From Liolophura sinensis (taxonomy: Eukaryota; Mollusca; Polyplacophora; Chitonida; Chitonidae): a stretch of DNA of 64,000 nt. Position 1 is the stretch's first letter; every line of letters begins with the position of its first letter. A model generated the notes under the pieces. It ran no database searches. It worked only from the letters and a program-made list of their open reading frames with translations, and was not told the DNA's origin. The stretch is from assembly GCF_032854445.1 (NCBI RefSeq), contig NC_088306.1:64501-128500 (forward strand). The letters are read 5' to 3'. Shown here piece by piece: positions 25,001 to 40,000 of the stretch. Position numbers and translations under genes: made by a program.

Positions 25001-28000
25001 TATGACACTGCTATTAGGCTACATGAATGTGACATTACTGATGCTACATGTATGATGCTGCTACTGGGCTATATGAATGTGACATTACTGATGCTACATG
25101 TATGACACTGCTATTGGGCTATATGAATGTGACATTACTGATGCTACATGTATGACACTGCTACTGGGCTATAGCAGACTGTTGTATGTCTTTTATATGT
25201 AAACGTAAAGGATCCATGAAACCACAATCAAACAAAATAACACCACCAAATATTTAAGAAATCCCAGTATAAATACAATTTGTAGCTTATGTATTACTCA
25301 TCAACGGGAATAAATCAGAAAATGTTTGATCGTGCCTTTATGCAGGGCTATGGACATAAGCCCAAAGTGTTTGGCACCTGACCTTTCATGACGTTTCTAA
25401 GACAAAATTTGCATTGTGTAGCTCAGCCAAGCTGTCTGATAACTCTCTAAGACTTTGGTAGTGTCCATATCCCCACACCACTAGTACTTGACCTCTCCAT
25501 GATCTCACCTGAGCTGTCTGATAACTCTCTAAGGCTTTGGTAGTGTCCATATCCCCACACCACTAGTACTTGACCTCTCCATGATCTCACCTGGGCTGTC
25601 TGATAACTCTCTAAGACTTTGGTAGTGTCCATATCCCCACACCACTAGTACTTGACCTCTGCATGATCTCACCTGGGCTGTCTGATAACTCTCTAAGACT
25701 TTGGTAGTGTCCATATCCCCACACCACTAGTCCTTGACCTCTCCATGATCTCACCTGAGCTGTCTGATAACTCTCTAAGACTTTGGTAGTGTCCATATCC
25801 CCACACCACTAGTACTTGACCTCTCCATGATCTCACCTGAGCTGTCTGATAACTCTCTAAGACTTTGGAAGTGTCCATATCCCCACACCACTAGTGCTTG
25901 ACCTCTCCATGATCTCACCTGAGCTGTCTGATAACTCTCTAAGACTTTGGTAGTGTCCATATCCCCACACCACTAGTACTTGACCTCTCCATGATCTCAC
26001 CTGGGCTGTCTGATAACTCTCTAAGACTTTGGTAGTGTCCATAACCCCACACCACTAGTACTTGACCTCTCCATGATCTCACCTGAGCTGTCTGATAACT
26101 CTCTAAGACTTTGGTAGTGTCCATATCCCACACCACTAGTACTTGACCTCTCCATGATCTCACCTGAGCTGTCTGATAACTCTCTAAGACTTTGGTAGTG
26201 TCCATATCCTCACACCACTAGTACTTGACCTCTCCAGGATCTCACCTGGGCTGTCTGATAACTCTCTAAGACTTTGGTAGTGTCCATATCCCCACACCAC
26301 TAGTGCTTGACCTCTCCATGATCTCACCTGAGCTGTCTGATAACTCTCTAAGACTTTGGTAGTGTCCATATCCCCACACCACTAGTACTTGACCTCTCCA
26401 TGATCTCACCTGAGCTGTCTGATAACTCTCTAAGACTTTGGTAGTGTCCATATCCCCACACCACTAGTGCTTGACCTCTCCATGATCTCACCTGAGCTGT
26501 CTGATAACTCTCTAAGACTTTGGTAGTGTCCATATCCTCACACCACTAGTACTTGACCTCTCCATGATCTCACCTGAGCTGTCTGATAACTCTCTAAGAC
26601 TTTGGTAGTGTCCATATCCCCACACCACTAGTACTTGACCTCTCCATGATCTCACCTGGGCTGTCTGATAACTCTCTAAGACTTTGGTAGTGTCCATATC
26701 CCCACACCACTAGTCCTTGACCTCTCCATGATCTCACCTGAGCTGTCTGATAACTCTCTAAGACTTTGGTAGTGTCCATATCCCCACACCACTAGTACTT
26801 GACCTCTCCATGATCTCACCTGAGCTGTCTGATAACTCTCTAAGACTTTGGTAGTGTCCATATCCTCAAACCACTAGTACTTGACCTCTCCATGATCTCA
26901 CCTGAGCTGTCTGATAACTCTCTAAGACTTTGGTAGTGTCCATATCCCCACACCACTAGTACTTGACCTCTCCATGATCTCACCTGAGCTGTCTGATAAC
27001 TCTCTAAGACTTTGGTAGTGTCCATATCCCCACACCACTAGTACTTGACCTCTGCATGATCTCACCTGGGCTGTCTGATAACTCTCTAAGACTTTGGTAG
27101 TCTCCATATCCCCACACCACTAGTACTTGACCTCTCCATGATCTCACCTGAGCTGTCTGATAACTCTCTAAGACTTTGGTAGTGTCCATATCCCCACACC
27201 ACTAGTGCTTGACCTCTCCATGATCTCACCTGAGCTGTCTGATAACTCTCTAAGACTTTGGTAGTGTCCATATCCCCACACCACTAGTACTTGACCTCTC
27301 CATGATCTCACCTGGGCTGTCTGATAACTCTCTAAGACTTTGGAAGTGTCCATATCCCCACACCACTAGTACTTGACCTCTCCATGATCTCACCTGAGCT
27401 GTCTGATAACTCTCTAAGACTTTGGAAGTGTCCATATCCCCACACCACTAGTACTTGACCTCTCCATGATCTCACCTGAGCTGTCTGATAACTCCTTAAG
27501 ACTTTGTTAGTGTCCATATCCCCACACCACTAGTACTTGACCTCTCCAGGATCTCACCTGAGCTGTCTGATAACTCTCTAAGACTTTGGAAGTGTCCATA
27601 TCCCCACACCACTAGTACTTGACCTCTGCATGATCTCACCTGGGCTGTCTGATAACTCTCTAAGACTTTGGTAGCATCCACCTCCAGCTGTTTGAAGTGA
27701 TTCTCCAGAGTGACCAGCTTCTCCTGATTCTCCTGGATGTCATCCTCTAAGGACTTCATCTTGGTCTCCGCTTTCTTAAGGTTCCTTGTACAAACATTTG
27801 CAGTTTAAAACATTGTGACTTCAGGGATATCTATAAAGTTTTCATATTCAGCTATATATGTGTATACTTTAATTTACATATTGAACTGTTGCCGATGGCC
27901 TAACAAGAATTTCACACTTATATGATGGCCGTTTGACTGATGGAGAACACCCGCACTTGAGGTAAATCCCAGATATTTAGCAAGTTACCGCAGAACTTTC

Positions 28001-31000
28001 CCCACATGTGATGTCAACTGATTATCACCAAGGCGACAAGAATAGTTTATAGATCGGGGAAATGTACAAATTCCTGGTGGAGGGCACGGTTCAAACCTGC
28101 ACCTTGTGTGTCCCAGCGAACGGAAGGCAAGCACCTGTGGAACTGGCACACATCCCAGTTTTTCTAGTTGTAGCCGAATATGGTCAAGTGCTTACTAGGG
28201 TTATCAAGAATACAGTGTAATACTCTAGAGTCTTGAGTCTACTCTGGAGTCTTGGTCTTTGTCTCTGCTTTTTCTAGTTTCTTAGCATCATCAGTCTGAG
28301 TGCTCAAACACGAAACGAAAACAATAAATCTATAATATTTCCAAAGTATGTGTACATGTAGTTGCTTTATTCTGTGTAAAATTGTCCTTTTAAGGCTTTA
28401 CCAGGCTATTTATGTAGCAATATATTGTCTTTTATTGTCTTCAGGTGGATCAGAACTCCTTATGCTGAATATTCTTGTACGAATGTCCACGCCTTTATGC
28501 TAGATCAGCCCCTGGCTCATGGAATTCATGATTATCTTGTCCTGATTTTCAGCAAACAGCAACAGCCAACACAGCATTTTTTCACTTTCAACCTTTTGAT
28601 TTCACTAAGACAGCAAGTTGTCTCACCTCTCTGCAGTTTTAATGCCCACTTTAAGCTTGGTGATTTGTCCCGTAGTCTCATCAATCTGCGCTGTGATCGC
28701 GTCAACTCGCGACTGAGCAGCACTCATTTTGGACCCGCCAATCTCCATTATCTGGTTGTGAAGTCTGGCAGAGGAGAAAACAAGAAATATGAGAATGGCA
28801 GATCCCCTTCAGTTAAGTTGCTATGAAAAATAAAAATAAATCCAAGAAACAAAAACAATTACTGTTGGAAAAGAAGAACTAGAAAAGTTTGCTTATGGAC
28901 ACAGTCTCAAAATTTGATTTCACCTATTTAATGGAGATTGTACCTCATAGCTTGAAAACTTTTTCTCGAGAAACACATGTTCTAATGGATCACATTACAA
29001 CAATATGAGTGACGACTGGAAAGGGAAACGTGGATCTGACTAGTTACAAGTGTGTGGAGGATTTGACTTGTTACAAGTGTGTGGAGGATTTGACTAGTAA
29101 CAAATGTGTGGAGTATTTGACTTTTTACAAATGTCTGGAGGATTTGACTAGTTAAAGGTGGTAGAGGATTTGACTTGTTACAAGGGTGTGGAGGATTTGA
29201 CTAGTAACAAGTGTATGGAGTATTTGACTTCTTACAAATGTGTGGAGGATTTGACTTGTTACAAGTGGTGGAGGAATTGACTGTTACAAATGTGTGGAGG
29301 ATTTGACTGGTTACAAGTTTGTGGAGGATTTGACTAGTAACAAGTGTGTGGAGTATTTGACTTCTTACAAATGTCTGGAGGATTTGACTAGTTACAAGTG
29401 GTGAAGGATTTGACTTGTTACAAGACTGTGGAGGATTTGACTTGTTACAAGAGTGTGGAGGATTTGACTAGTAACAAGTGTGTGGAGTATTTGACTTCTT
29501 ACAAATGTCTGGAGGATTTGACTAGCTACAAGTGGTGGAGGATTTGACTGTTATAAATGTGTGGAGAATTTGACTGGTTACAAGTGTGGAGGATTTGACT
29601 GTTACACATGTGTGGAGGATTTGACTGGTTACAAGTGTGAGGAGGTTTGACTGGTTACAAGTGTGTGGAGGATTTGACTGGTTACAAGTGTGTGGAGGAT
29701 TTGACTGGTTACAAGTGTGTGGACTGTTACAAATGTGTGGAGGATTTGACTGGTTACAAGTGTGTGGAGGATTTGACTGGTTACAAGTGTGTGGAGGATC
29801 TGACTGGTTACAAGTGTGTGGAGGATTTGACTGGTTACAAGTGTGTGGAGGATTTGACTGTTACAAATGTTTGGAGGATTTGACTGGTTACAACTGTGGA
29901 GGATTTGACTTGTTACAAGTGTGTGGAGCATTTGACTGGTTACAAGTGTGTGGAGGATTTGACTGGTTACAAATGTGTGGAGCACTTACTGTATTATACT
30001 GCTACCTTTTCGTCACTACTCCCAAAACAGCTGCAATTTCTGTAATCTTTCTTTTACTTCTTTGATCAAATGTGTATGGTAACAATATTACTTATTATGT
30101 TTAATAAAACACCTACATCCCTGCGTTTTTGATAAATCAAATTTGTGTTTACAATGCAATATACATCGTCACAAAATTGCTACAAATGATAGACGAACAA
30201 CAGTACAGTGTAGTGACAGCATGTTTTCCCGTCACTACTTATTAAATCTAAGAAATTCCAGTCCTTCAATGCCTTCCTTTTCTATGACATTTCCAGTTCT
30301 CCATACCCATGGTAATGCTGAATGAGAGTCTTTTGAAGCTTACTTTTGAACCACAGCTTCCACTTTGGAGGCAACAGCTGTAGCCTTGTCATAATCTGAA
30401 ATGAAAAAATCAAATAAATACATGTACAAAAATAAACATAAACAATAACAAACCATAAAACAAGAATTGCAAAGTCCACAATATTTTAACTGTTTACACT
30501 AGGTCTGGATTGTCAGGCCTGGACCTTTATCGAGATCACTTTTAATCCTCATGCCAGGATCTTCATTAAGATCACTTTCAATCCTCATGTCTGGACAAGA
30601 TCATTTTGATCCTTATTTATGTACATGTACCTAGATCTTCATCATCAAACGATCTCGTCTGTCTAAATGGCGCGTACATTGCTCTTCTTTGTTATTATTA
30701 TTATTATCCCCACATAAGCTGTTAGTGTAAAACAGGATGTATTTCTTGGTAGAGATACATGTATGCTTTAGGGATAAACTTTAACTCGCCTTTCTTATAG
30801 TTGTTGACCTTGGTCTGCATGTCCTTTAGGGTTTTCTCGTCAGGGGCCGCAGCCTTGACCTTGGCCTCCTGCTCCTGGATCTGACCTTTCAGCTGAACTT
30901 CATCTTCAGTCATCGCCTACACAAATATATTTATTTAATACCAAATTGACATACTCTTTATTTTTTCATGTTGTAACTTAGAATTGGTAGCGAGGTTACC

Positions 31001-34000
31001 AAAGAGCTCGTCTGTGAGAGACAAATGAATGAAAAAACTCGATGCATAAAGAACACAAATCGTGAAAAACCCACGACCATCCGCAGGTTTCTGACAGTCT
31101 TACGACTGGAGAGGAAGCCAGCATGAGCTGGACTTGAACTCACAGCGACCGCATTGGTGAGAGACTCCTGGGTCATTATGCTGTGGTAGCACGCTAACCA
31201 ACTAAACCATGGAGGCCCCAAAATACATAAATACATACATGTAGTTATTTATCACAACACTAGATCATGGATAGTCCAGGAAAAAAAAAATACTTATGTT
31301 GTATAGAACCATACTCAAGACTTTCTCAAATGTATGTTGTACAGAACCATACTAAAGACTTTCTCAAATGTATGTTGTATAGAACCACACTCAAGACTTT
31401 CTCAAATGTATGTTGTACAGAACCATACTAAAGACTTTCTCAAATGTATGTTGTACAGAACCATACTCAAGACTTTCTCAAATGTATGTTGTATAGAACC
31501 ATACTCAAGACTTTCTCAAATGTATGTTGTACAGAACCATACTAAAGACTTTCTCAAATGTATGTTGTACAGAACCATACTCAAGACTTTCTCAAATGTA
31601 TGTTGTACAGAACCATACTAAAGACTTTCTCAAATGTATGTTGTACAGAACCATACTCAAGACTTTCTCAAATGTATGTTGTATAGAACCATACTCAAGA
31701 CTTTCTCAAATGTATGTTGTACAGAACCATACTAAAGACTTTCTCAAAGGTATGTTGTATAGAACCATACTCAAGACTTTCTCAAATGTATGATGAGAGT
31801 CAGCTTTAAGAGTGGATTTCCAGAAACTCCCTCTGGAGCTTCCATGCCTCAGGCCATACAGCATGAATTCTACAGGACTCACAGCTATCTCCATCTTGTG
31901 TTTTGCCAGCGTGTGTTTCATCTGCGTCACTGACTTCTCCACACTATGAACAGTCTCCTCTAACTTGTTCTTATTGTCTCGCACCTGCTGTGCCTCCATC
32001 ATCAACTAAAACACGGAGAAATATTTGTTATAACAGACAAGAGAATATACTGTTAGCTCCAGATGGTAAGTTCATGTAAATTCTGTTTTGTCGGCATTTA
32101 TTACACAGTCCATCAAATTTACGGACAAAATTCTTCAAGAATGTGGATAAAATATTGTTTACAAGTTGGCCTTCAGTGAACGATCGATCCATTAAATGTA
32201 GGTCAGGAGCGGGCGCAGGATTGTTGTCCTGGAATTTCCTAAACTATTCTTTATCACGGTGAGTGTATCCCTTCTTCCATAGAAGAGAATTCGTCCATTT
32301 AAAGGTGGTACAAGTTTGTGCTCTTAGAGTGCATTCTAGCAGGAATAGAAATACAGTAAGACCTGAGAGTCAAAAGGTCATCAGAATTGGAAATCAATTT
32401 CACATGCCCATCATTGAAGAAATGAATAGTGCCCAAATTAGGTCTAACATTACAGGTTCTTTCAGATATCTAATTTCTAAAGCACAGTATTATCTTTGTT
32501 CAAAGGATTACACAAGACTTTTGTGTTCTGATGTACAGTTTTAAGCAGTGCGTGTGGTGGTCAAGGTCTCGTGATGGTCAGGAACCACAATCATCTGTTT
32601 ATATACACTTTGAACACTCTGAAACTGACCACAAGAATTGTAACATTAGCGATTGGGCATAGCATACTATGCCTAGATCTACATACATGTTTACAGCTGG
32701 TCAAACGACAGGTTCTATATTCTGCATACATGTTTACAGCTGGTCAAACGACAAGTTCTATGTACTGCATACATGTTTACAGCTGGTCGAAGGACAAGTT
32801 CTATGTACTGCATACATGTTTACAGCTGGTCGAAGGACAAGTTCTATGTACTGCATACATGTTTACAGCTGGTCGAAGGACAAGTTCTATGTACTGCATG
32901 CATGTTTACAGCTGGTCGAAGGACAAGTTCTATGTACTGCATACATGTTTACAGCTGGTCGAAGGACAAGTTCTATGTACTGCATACATGTTTACAGCTG
33001 GTCGAAGGACAAGTTCTACGTACTGCATACATGTTTACAGCTGGTCGAAGGACAAGTTCTACATACTGCATACATGTTTACAGCTGGTCGAAGGACGTTC
33101 TATGTACTGCATACATGTTTACAGCTGGTCGAAGGACAAGTTCTATGTACTGCATACATGTACATCGTGAACTGTCAAAAGAATTTGACTGGCCCACTGG
33201 ACTTTCTTATCCCAAGGCCTGCCTGCCTGGCCAACATTTCTCTATCCCTAAAATAAGTCTGACCTTTTCCAGGTTGGTTTCCATGACCTTGACCTGTGTA
33301 GGGTTGAACTCTTGTGACACAGCTGATGATCCCATGCGACCTTTGCTGACACTTTTCCCACCACCGCTCATTGTGCCTGAAGAACAAACAACTTCCTATA
33401 ACTGCTGCAGAAGGGCATCAACGTAACTCTCTTTCATTGGCTAATTACCATGTACCAGGCTAGGCCAGCAGAAAAAATATGGAAACATCAGATTCTGTCT
33501 TTTAAATTTAACATTTCTTTCAACATTGTTAACATTAGATGTATACTCTAACTTTGAAGAACATATGAAATGTCATTTGTCTTCATCATTCTATATGCCA
33601 TAGAAATGAGACTAATGCATTTCTTTTACCTCGGAGATAAATAGTGAAATATTTTGAAATGTAAGGCAGGCTCTATCAAGAAAATCCAGGGTCTAATGAT
33701 GTCAAATTTTTGGTTTTCTTTCACATTCTTTGACACACAGTCTTTATTTGTGTGTTTTTTGGACATTCACATAATATGTGTCACTTCCCCAAGATAATAT
33801 TCTTATTTCAACCGAAAACTCTGGAGTAAAGAATTCATGTTCATTTTACTGACGAACACTTCATTTCTACTGATGGTCGTCAACTTGATGGGTGAAGGAA
33901 ACTGAGTTGACCCATAATATTAGCCTGCTTGGCCAGTGAGGGAGAGATGGGATGGGTGAAGGAATCTGAGTGGACAAACAACATTAGTCTGCTTGGCCAA

Positions 34001-37000
34001 TGAGGGAGAGACAGGAGGGGTGGAGGAAACTGAGTGGCCCCACAATATTAGTCTGCTTGGCCAGTGAGGGAGAGATGGGAGGGGTGGAGGAAACTAAGTG
34101 GACCCACAACATTAGTCTGCTTGGCCAGTGAGTGAGAGACAGGAGAGGTGGAGGAAACTGAGTGGACCCATAATATTAGTCTGCTTGGCCAGTGAGGGAG
34201 AGATGGGAGGGGTGGAGGAAACTAAGTGGACCCACAACATTAGTCTCCTTGACCAATGAGGGAGAGACAGGAGGGGTGGAGGAAACTGAGTGGACCAACA
34301 ATATTAGTCTGCTTGGCCAGTGAGGGAGAGATGGGAGGGGTGGAGGAATCTGAGTTGACCCACAATATTAGTCTGCTTGGCCAATGAGGGAGAGACAGGA
34401 GGGGTGGAGGAAACTGAGTGGACCCATAATATTAGTCTGCTTGGCCAGTGAGGGAGAGACGGGAGGGGTGGAGGAAACTGAGTGGACCCACAACATTAGT
34501 CTGCTTGGCCAGTGAGTGAAAGACAGGAGGGGTGGAGGAAACTGAGTGGACCCACAACAATAGTCTGCTTGGCCAGTGAGTGAGAGACAGGAGGGGTGGA
34601 GGAAACTGAGTTGACCCATAATATTAGTCTGCTTGGCCACTGAGGGAGAAACGGGATGGGTGGAAGAAACTGAGTGGACCCACAATATTAGTCTGCTTGG
34701 CCAGTAAAGGAGAAACGGGAGGGGTGGAGGAAACTGAGTGGACCCATAATATTAGTCTGCTTGGCCAACATGGGACAGACGGGATGGGTGGAAGAAACTG
34801 AGTGGACCCATATTATTAGTCTGCTTGGCCAGTGAGGGAGAAACGGGAGGGGTGGAGGAAACTGAGTGGACCGACAATATTAGTCTGCTTGGCCAACATG
34901 GGAGAGATGGGATGGGTGGAAGAAACTGAGTGGACCGACAATATTAGTCTGTTTGGCCAGTGAGGGAGAGACGGGAGGGGTGGAGGAAACTGAGTAGACC
35001 CACAATATTAGTCTGCTCGGCCAGTGAGGGAGAGACGGGAGGGGTGGAGGAAACTGAGTGGACCCATAATATTAGTCTGCTTGGGCAGTGAGGGAGAGAC
35101 GGGAGGGGTGGAGGAAACTGAGTGGACCCACAACATTAGTCTGCTTGGCCAGTGAGTGAGAGACAGGAGGGGTGGAGGAAACTGAGTTGACCCATAATAT
35201 TAGTCTGCTTGGCCATTGAGGGAGAAACGGGATGGGTGGAAGAAACTGAGTGGACCCATAATATTAGTCTGCTTGGCCAACATGGGAGAGACGGGATGGG
35301 TGGAAGAAACTGAGTGGACCCATATTATTAGTCTGCTTGGCCAGTGAGGGAGAGACGGGAGGGGTGGAGGAAACTGAGTGGACCCACAATATTAGTCGGC
35401 TTGGCCAGTCTGGGAGAGATGGGATGGGTGGAGGAATCTGAGTGGACCGACAATATTAGTCTGCTTGGCCAGTGAGGGAGAGATGGGATGGGTGGAGGAA
35501 ACTGAGTGGACCCATAATATTAGTCGGCTTGGCCAGTCAGGGAGAGATGGGAGGGGTGGAGGAAACTAAGTGGACCCACATTAGTCTGCTTGGCCAGTGA
35601 GGGAGAGATGGGAAGGGCGGATGAAACTGAGTGGACCCACAATATTAGTCGGCTTGGCCAGTGAGGGAGAGATGGGATGGGTGGAGGAAACTGAGTGGAC
35701 CCATAATATTAGTCGGCTTGGCCAGTGAGGGAGAGATGGGAGGGGTGGAGGAAACTGAGTGGACCCATAATATTAGTCTGCTTGGCCACCATGGGAAAGA
35801 TGGGATGGGTGGAGGAAACTGAGTGGACCCATAACATTAGTCTGCTTAGCCAGTGAGGGAGAGATGGGAGGGGTGGAGGAAACTGAGTGGACCAACAATA
35901 TTAGTCTGCTTGGCCAGTGAGGGAGAAACGGGAGGGGTGAAGGAAACTGAGTGGACCCATAATATTAGTCTGCTTGGCCAACATGGGAGAGACGGGATGG
36001 GTGGAAGAAACTGAGTGGACCCATATTATTAGTCTGCTTGGCCAGTGAGGGAGAAACGGGAGGGGTGGAGGAAATTGAGTGGACCCATAATATTAGTCGG
36101 CTTGGCCAGTCTGGGAGAGATGGGAGGTGCGGAGGAAACTGAGTGGACCCACAACATTAGTCTGCTTGGCCAGTGAGGGAGAGACAGGAGGGGTGGAGGA
36201 AACTGAGTGGACCGACAATATTAGTCGGCTTGGCCAGTCTGGGGGAGATGGGATGGGTGGAGGAAACTGAGTGGACCCACAATATTAGTCTGCTTGGTCA
36301 GTGAGGGAGAGACAGGAGGGGTGGAGGAAACTGAGTGGACCGACAATATTAGTCGGCTTGGCCAGTCTGGGAGAGATGGGATGGGTGGAGGAATCTGAGT
36401 TGACCCACAATATTAGTCTGCTTGGCCAGTGAGGGAGAGATGAGAGGGGTGGAGGAAACTGAGTGGACCCATAATATTAGTCTGCTTGGCCAGTGAGGGA
36501 GAGATGGGATGGGTGGAGGAAACTGAGTGGACCCACAATATTAGTCTGCTTGGCCAGTGAGGGAGAGACGGGAGGGGTGGAGGAACCTGAGTGGACCCAT
36601 AATATTAGTCTGCTTGGCCAACATAGGAGAGATGGGATGGATGGAGGAAACTGAGTGGACCCATAACATTAGTCTGCTTGCCAGTCAGGGAGAGATGGGA
36701 GGGGTGGAGGAAACTGAGTGGACCCACAATATTAGTCTGCTTGGCCAGTGAGGGAGAAACGGGAGGGGTGGAGGAAACTGAGTGGACCCACAATATTAGT
36801 CTGCTTGGCCAGTGAGGGAGAGAATTGAGGTTTCTACACCTTCACGTTATGACTGGATTGAAACTAATCTCTAAACTCCAACTTAAAACGAGTGTTATTT
36901 GCCATCTTGGATTTCCTTGTTTGTACGAAGTGTGGGTTTTTATAATATACTCTTACCAGAGGTGTCAATCAGCTGTCCATGAAGGGTGACAACCCTGAAG

Positions 37001-40000
37001 CGAGTTTTCCCGTAAGCAATTCTTGTAGCTTGTTCAAGGTCATTGGCAACAAGAGTGTCACGAAGAGCAAAGTAAAACGCCATTCGGATGTTTTCGTCTC
37101 TAACCTTCACAAGGTCAAACAGTCGTGGCACACCTTCAGGCCTGTTCAAATGACGTGAAAGACTTGAGCCTCAATTGTCCTCATATTCACGATGGAAAAA
37201 GACTCGTCTTAAAATCCCTCAATTTATGTACTCATTTTTCACATTGTACTCAAACATATTTGAGTTACACTAAATGGCCCGTTTCAAAAATGGTATTTTA
37301 ATAATTAGGTTAGCCCTTAACTACCATGACAACATAGGTTATGCTGACAAAAAGCATATTTTATAGCTAAACCTTATTTTTTAAGATCAAGAAAAGAACC
37401 ATTAATGTGTGTGATTCTCACGAATTCACTGACCTAGACTGTGATCACAGAACTTCTACCATACAAACACAGTGTACTACACAATACGAAGACAGTGTAC
37501 CAGACACCACAAACACACAGTGTACCAGACACCACAAATACACTGCTTACGTAACACCACAAAGACAGTATACTACACACCACAAACACACAGTGTACCA
37601 GACACCACAAACACACAGCGTACCACACACCACAAACACACAGTGTACCACACACCACAAACACACAGTATACCACATGCCACAAACACACAGTGTACCA
37701 CACACCAAAAATACACCACAAACACACAGTGTACAATACACCACAAACACAGTATACCACACACCACAAACACACAGTGTACAATACACCACAAACACAG
37801 TATACCACACACCACAAACACACAGTATACCACACACCACAAGCACACTGTGTACCACACACCACAAACATACAGTGTACCACACATCACAAACACACAG
37901 TGTACCATACACCACAAACACAGTGTACCACACACCACAAACACACAGTATACCACACACCACAAATACACCAAAACACACAGCGTACCACACACCACAA
38001 ACACACAGTATACCACAAACCACAAAACAGACAGTGTACCACACACCACCATCACACTGTATACCACAAACCACAAACACACAGTATACCACACACCACA
38101 AACACACAGTATACCACACACCACAAACACACAGTGTACCACACACCACAAACACACAGCGTATCAGACACCAGAAACACACAGTATATCACAAACCACA
38201 AACACACAGTGTACCACACACCACCATCACACAGTATACCACACACCACAAACACACAGTATACCACACACCACAAACACACAGCCTACCACACACCACA
38301 AACACACTGCGTACTAGACACCACAAACACACTGCATGCCTAACACCACAAACACATCGCGTACCACACACCACAAATACACCGTGTACCACACACCACA
38401 AACACACTGCGTACCACAACACAAACAGACTGTGTACCTAACACCACAAACACATCGCGTACCACACACCACAAACACACAGTGTACCACACACCACAAA
38501 CACACAGTATACCACACACCACAAACACAGTGTACCACACACCACAAACACACAGTATACCACACACCACCATCACACTGTATACCATACACCACAAACA
38601 CAGTGTACCACACACCACAAACACACTGCGTACCACGCACCACAAACACACAGTATACCACACACCACAAACACACAGCGTACCAGACTCCACAAACACA
38701 CAGTATACCACAAACACACAGTGTGCCACACACCACAAATACACCAGAAACACACAGTATACCACACACCACAAACACACAGCGTACCACACACCACAAA
38801 CACACTGTGTACCACACACCACAAACACACCAAGCACCACACCACAAACACACTGTGTACCACACACCACAAACACAGTGTACAATACGCCACAAACACA
38901 GTATACCACACACCACAAACACACAGTATACTACACACCACAAACACACAGTGTACAATACACCACAAACACATAGTATACCACACACCACAAACACACG
39001 GTGTACCACACACCACAAACACAGTGTACAATACACCACAAACACAGTGTACCACACACCACAAACACACAGTGTACAATACACCACAAACACACAGTAT
39101 ACCACACACCACAAACACATTGTACCACACACCATAAACACAGTGTACCACACACCTCACACACACAGCGTACAACACACCACAAACAGTGTACCACACA
39201 CATACAGTATACCACACACACAGTGTAACACACACCACAAATACAGTGTACCACATCACAAACACACAGTGTACCACACACCACAAACACACAGCATACA
39301 ACACACCACAGACACACAGCGTACAACACACCACAAACACACAGCGTACCAGACACACACCTTACCACACACCATGAAGACACAGCGTACAACACACCAC
39401 AAACACACAGTATACCACACACCACAAACACACCGCGTACCACACACCACAAACAGCCCAGATCTAACATACACCACAAACACATAGAGTACCACACACC
39501 ACAAACACATAGCGTACCACACACCACAAACACATAGCGTACCACACACCACAAACACACAGCATACCACAAACACAGCATACCACACACACACAGCGTA
39601 CTAGACACACAGCGTACCAGACACACAGCGTACCACGCACACAGCATACCATACACCACAAACACACAGCGTACCACACACACAGAGTACCGCACACCAC
39701 AAACACACAGTGTACCAGACACCACAAACAGCTCAGATCTAACATACACAGACATACGTTTGTATTTTTCGTTTTGCATGCTCTTTCCACTTCTGCATCT
39801 TGTCCAGGCCGATGAATGTTGCTGAGCCAACGTTGTTTTTCTTGAGGAACTCGACACATTTCTGGGCAGTATCGATCGTATCCACGACGATGTTGTCAAG
39901 CGAACCACAAGCTGTCGATATGGCAACATCATACTTCTCATCAATTCCACCAAGGTCACCCTGCAAACAAAGAAAATGCTAGATTTGCAAACTAATTTCA

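Noticed and set aside
27640..27660. Missing SMC4 exon hidden in the very large intron 21
   Set aside because: The number of residues between exon 21 and the ALQKD motif of exon 22 is the same as in vertebrate SMC4, so no coding sequence is missing.
30780..30790. Canonical GT donor GGCGA|GTTAAAG for SMC4 exon 18
   Set aside because: It adds four nucleotides, shifts the frame and produces a stop immediately in exon 19; the GC donor four bases upstream keeps the conserved protein.
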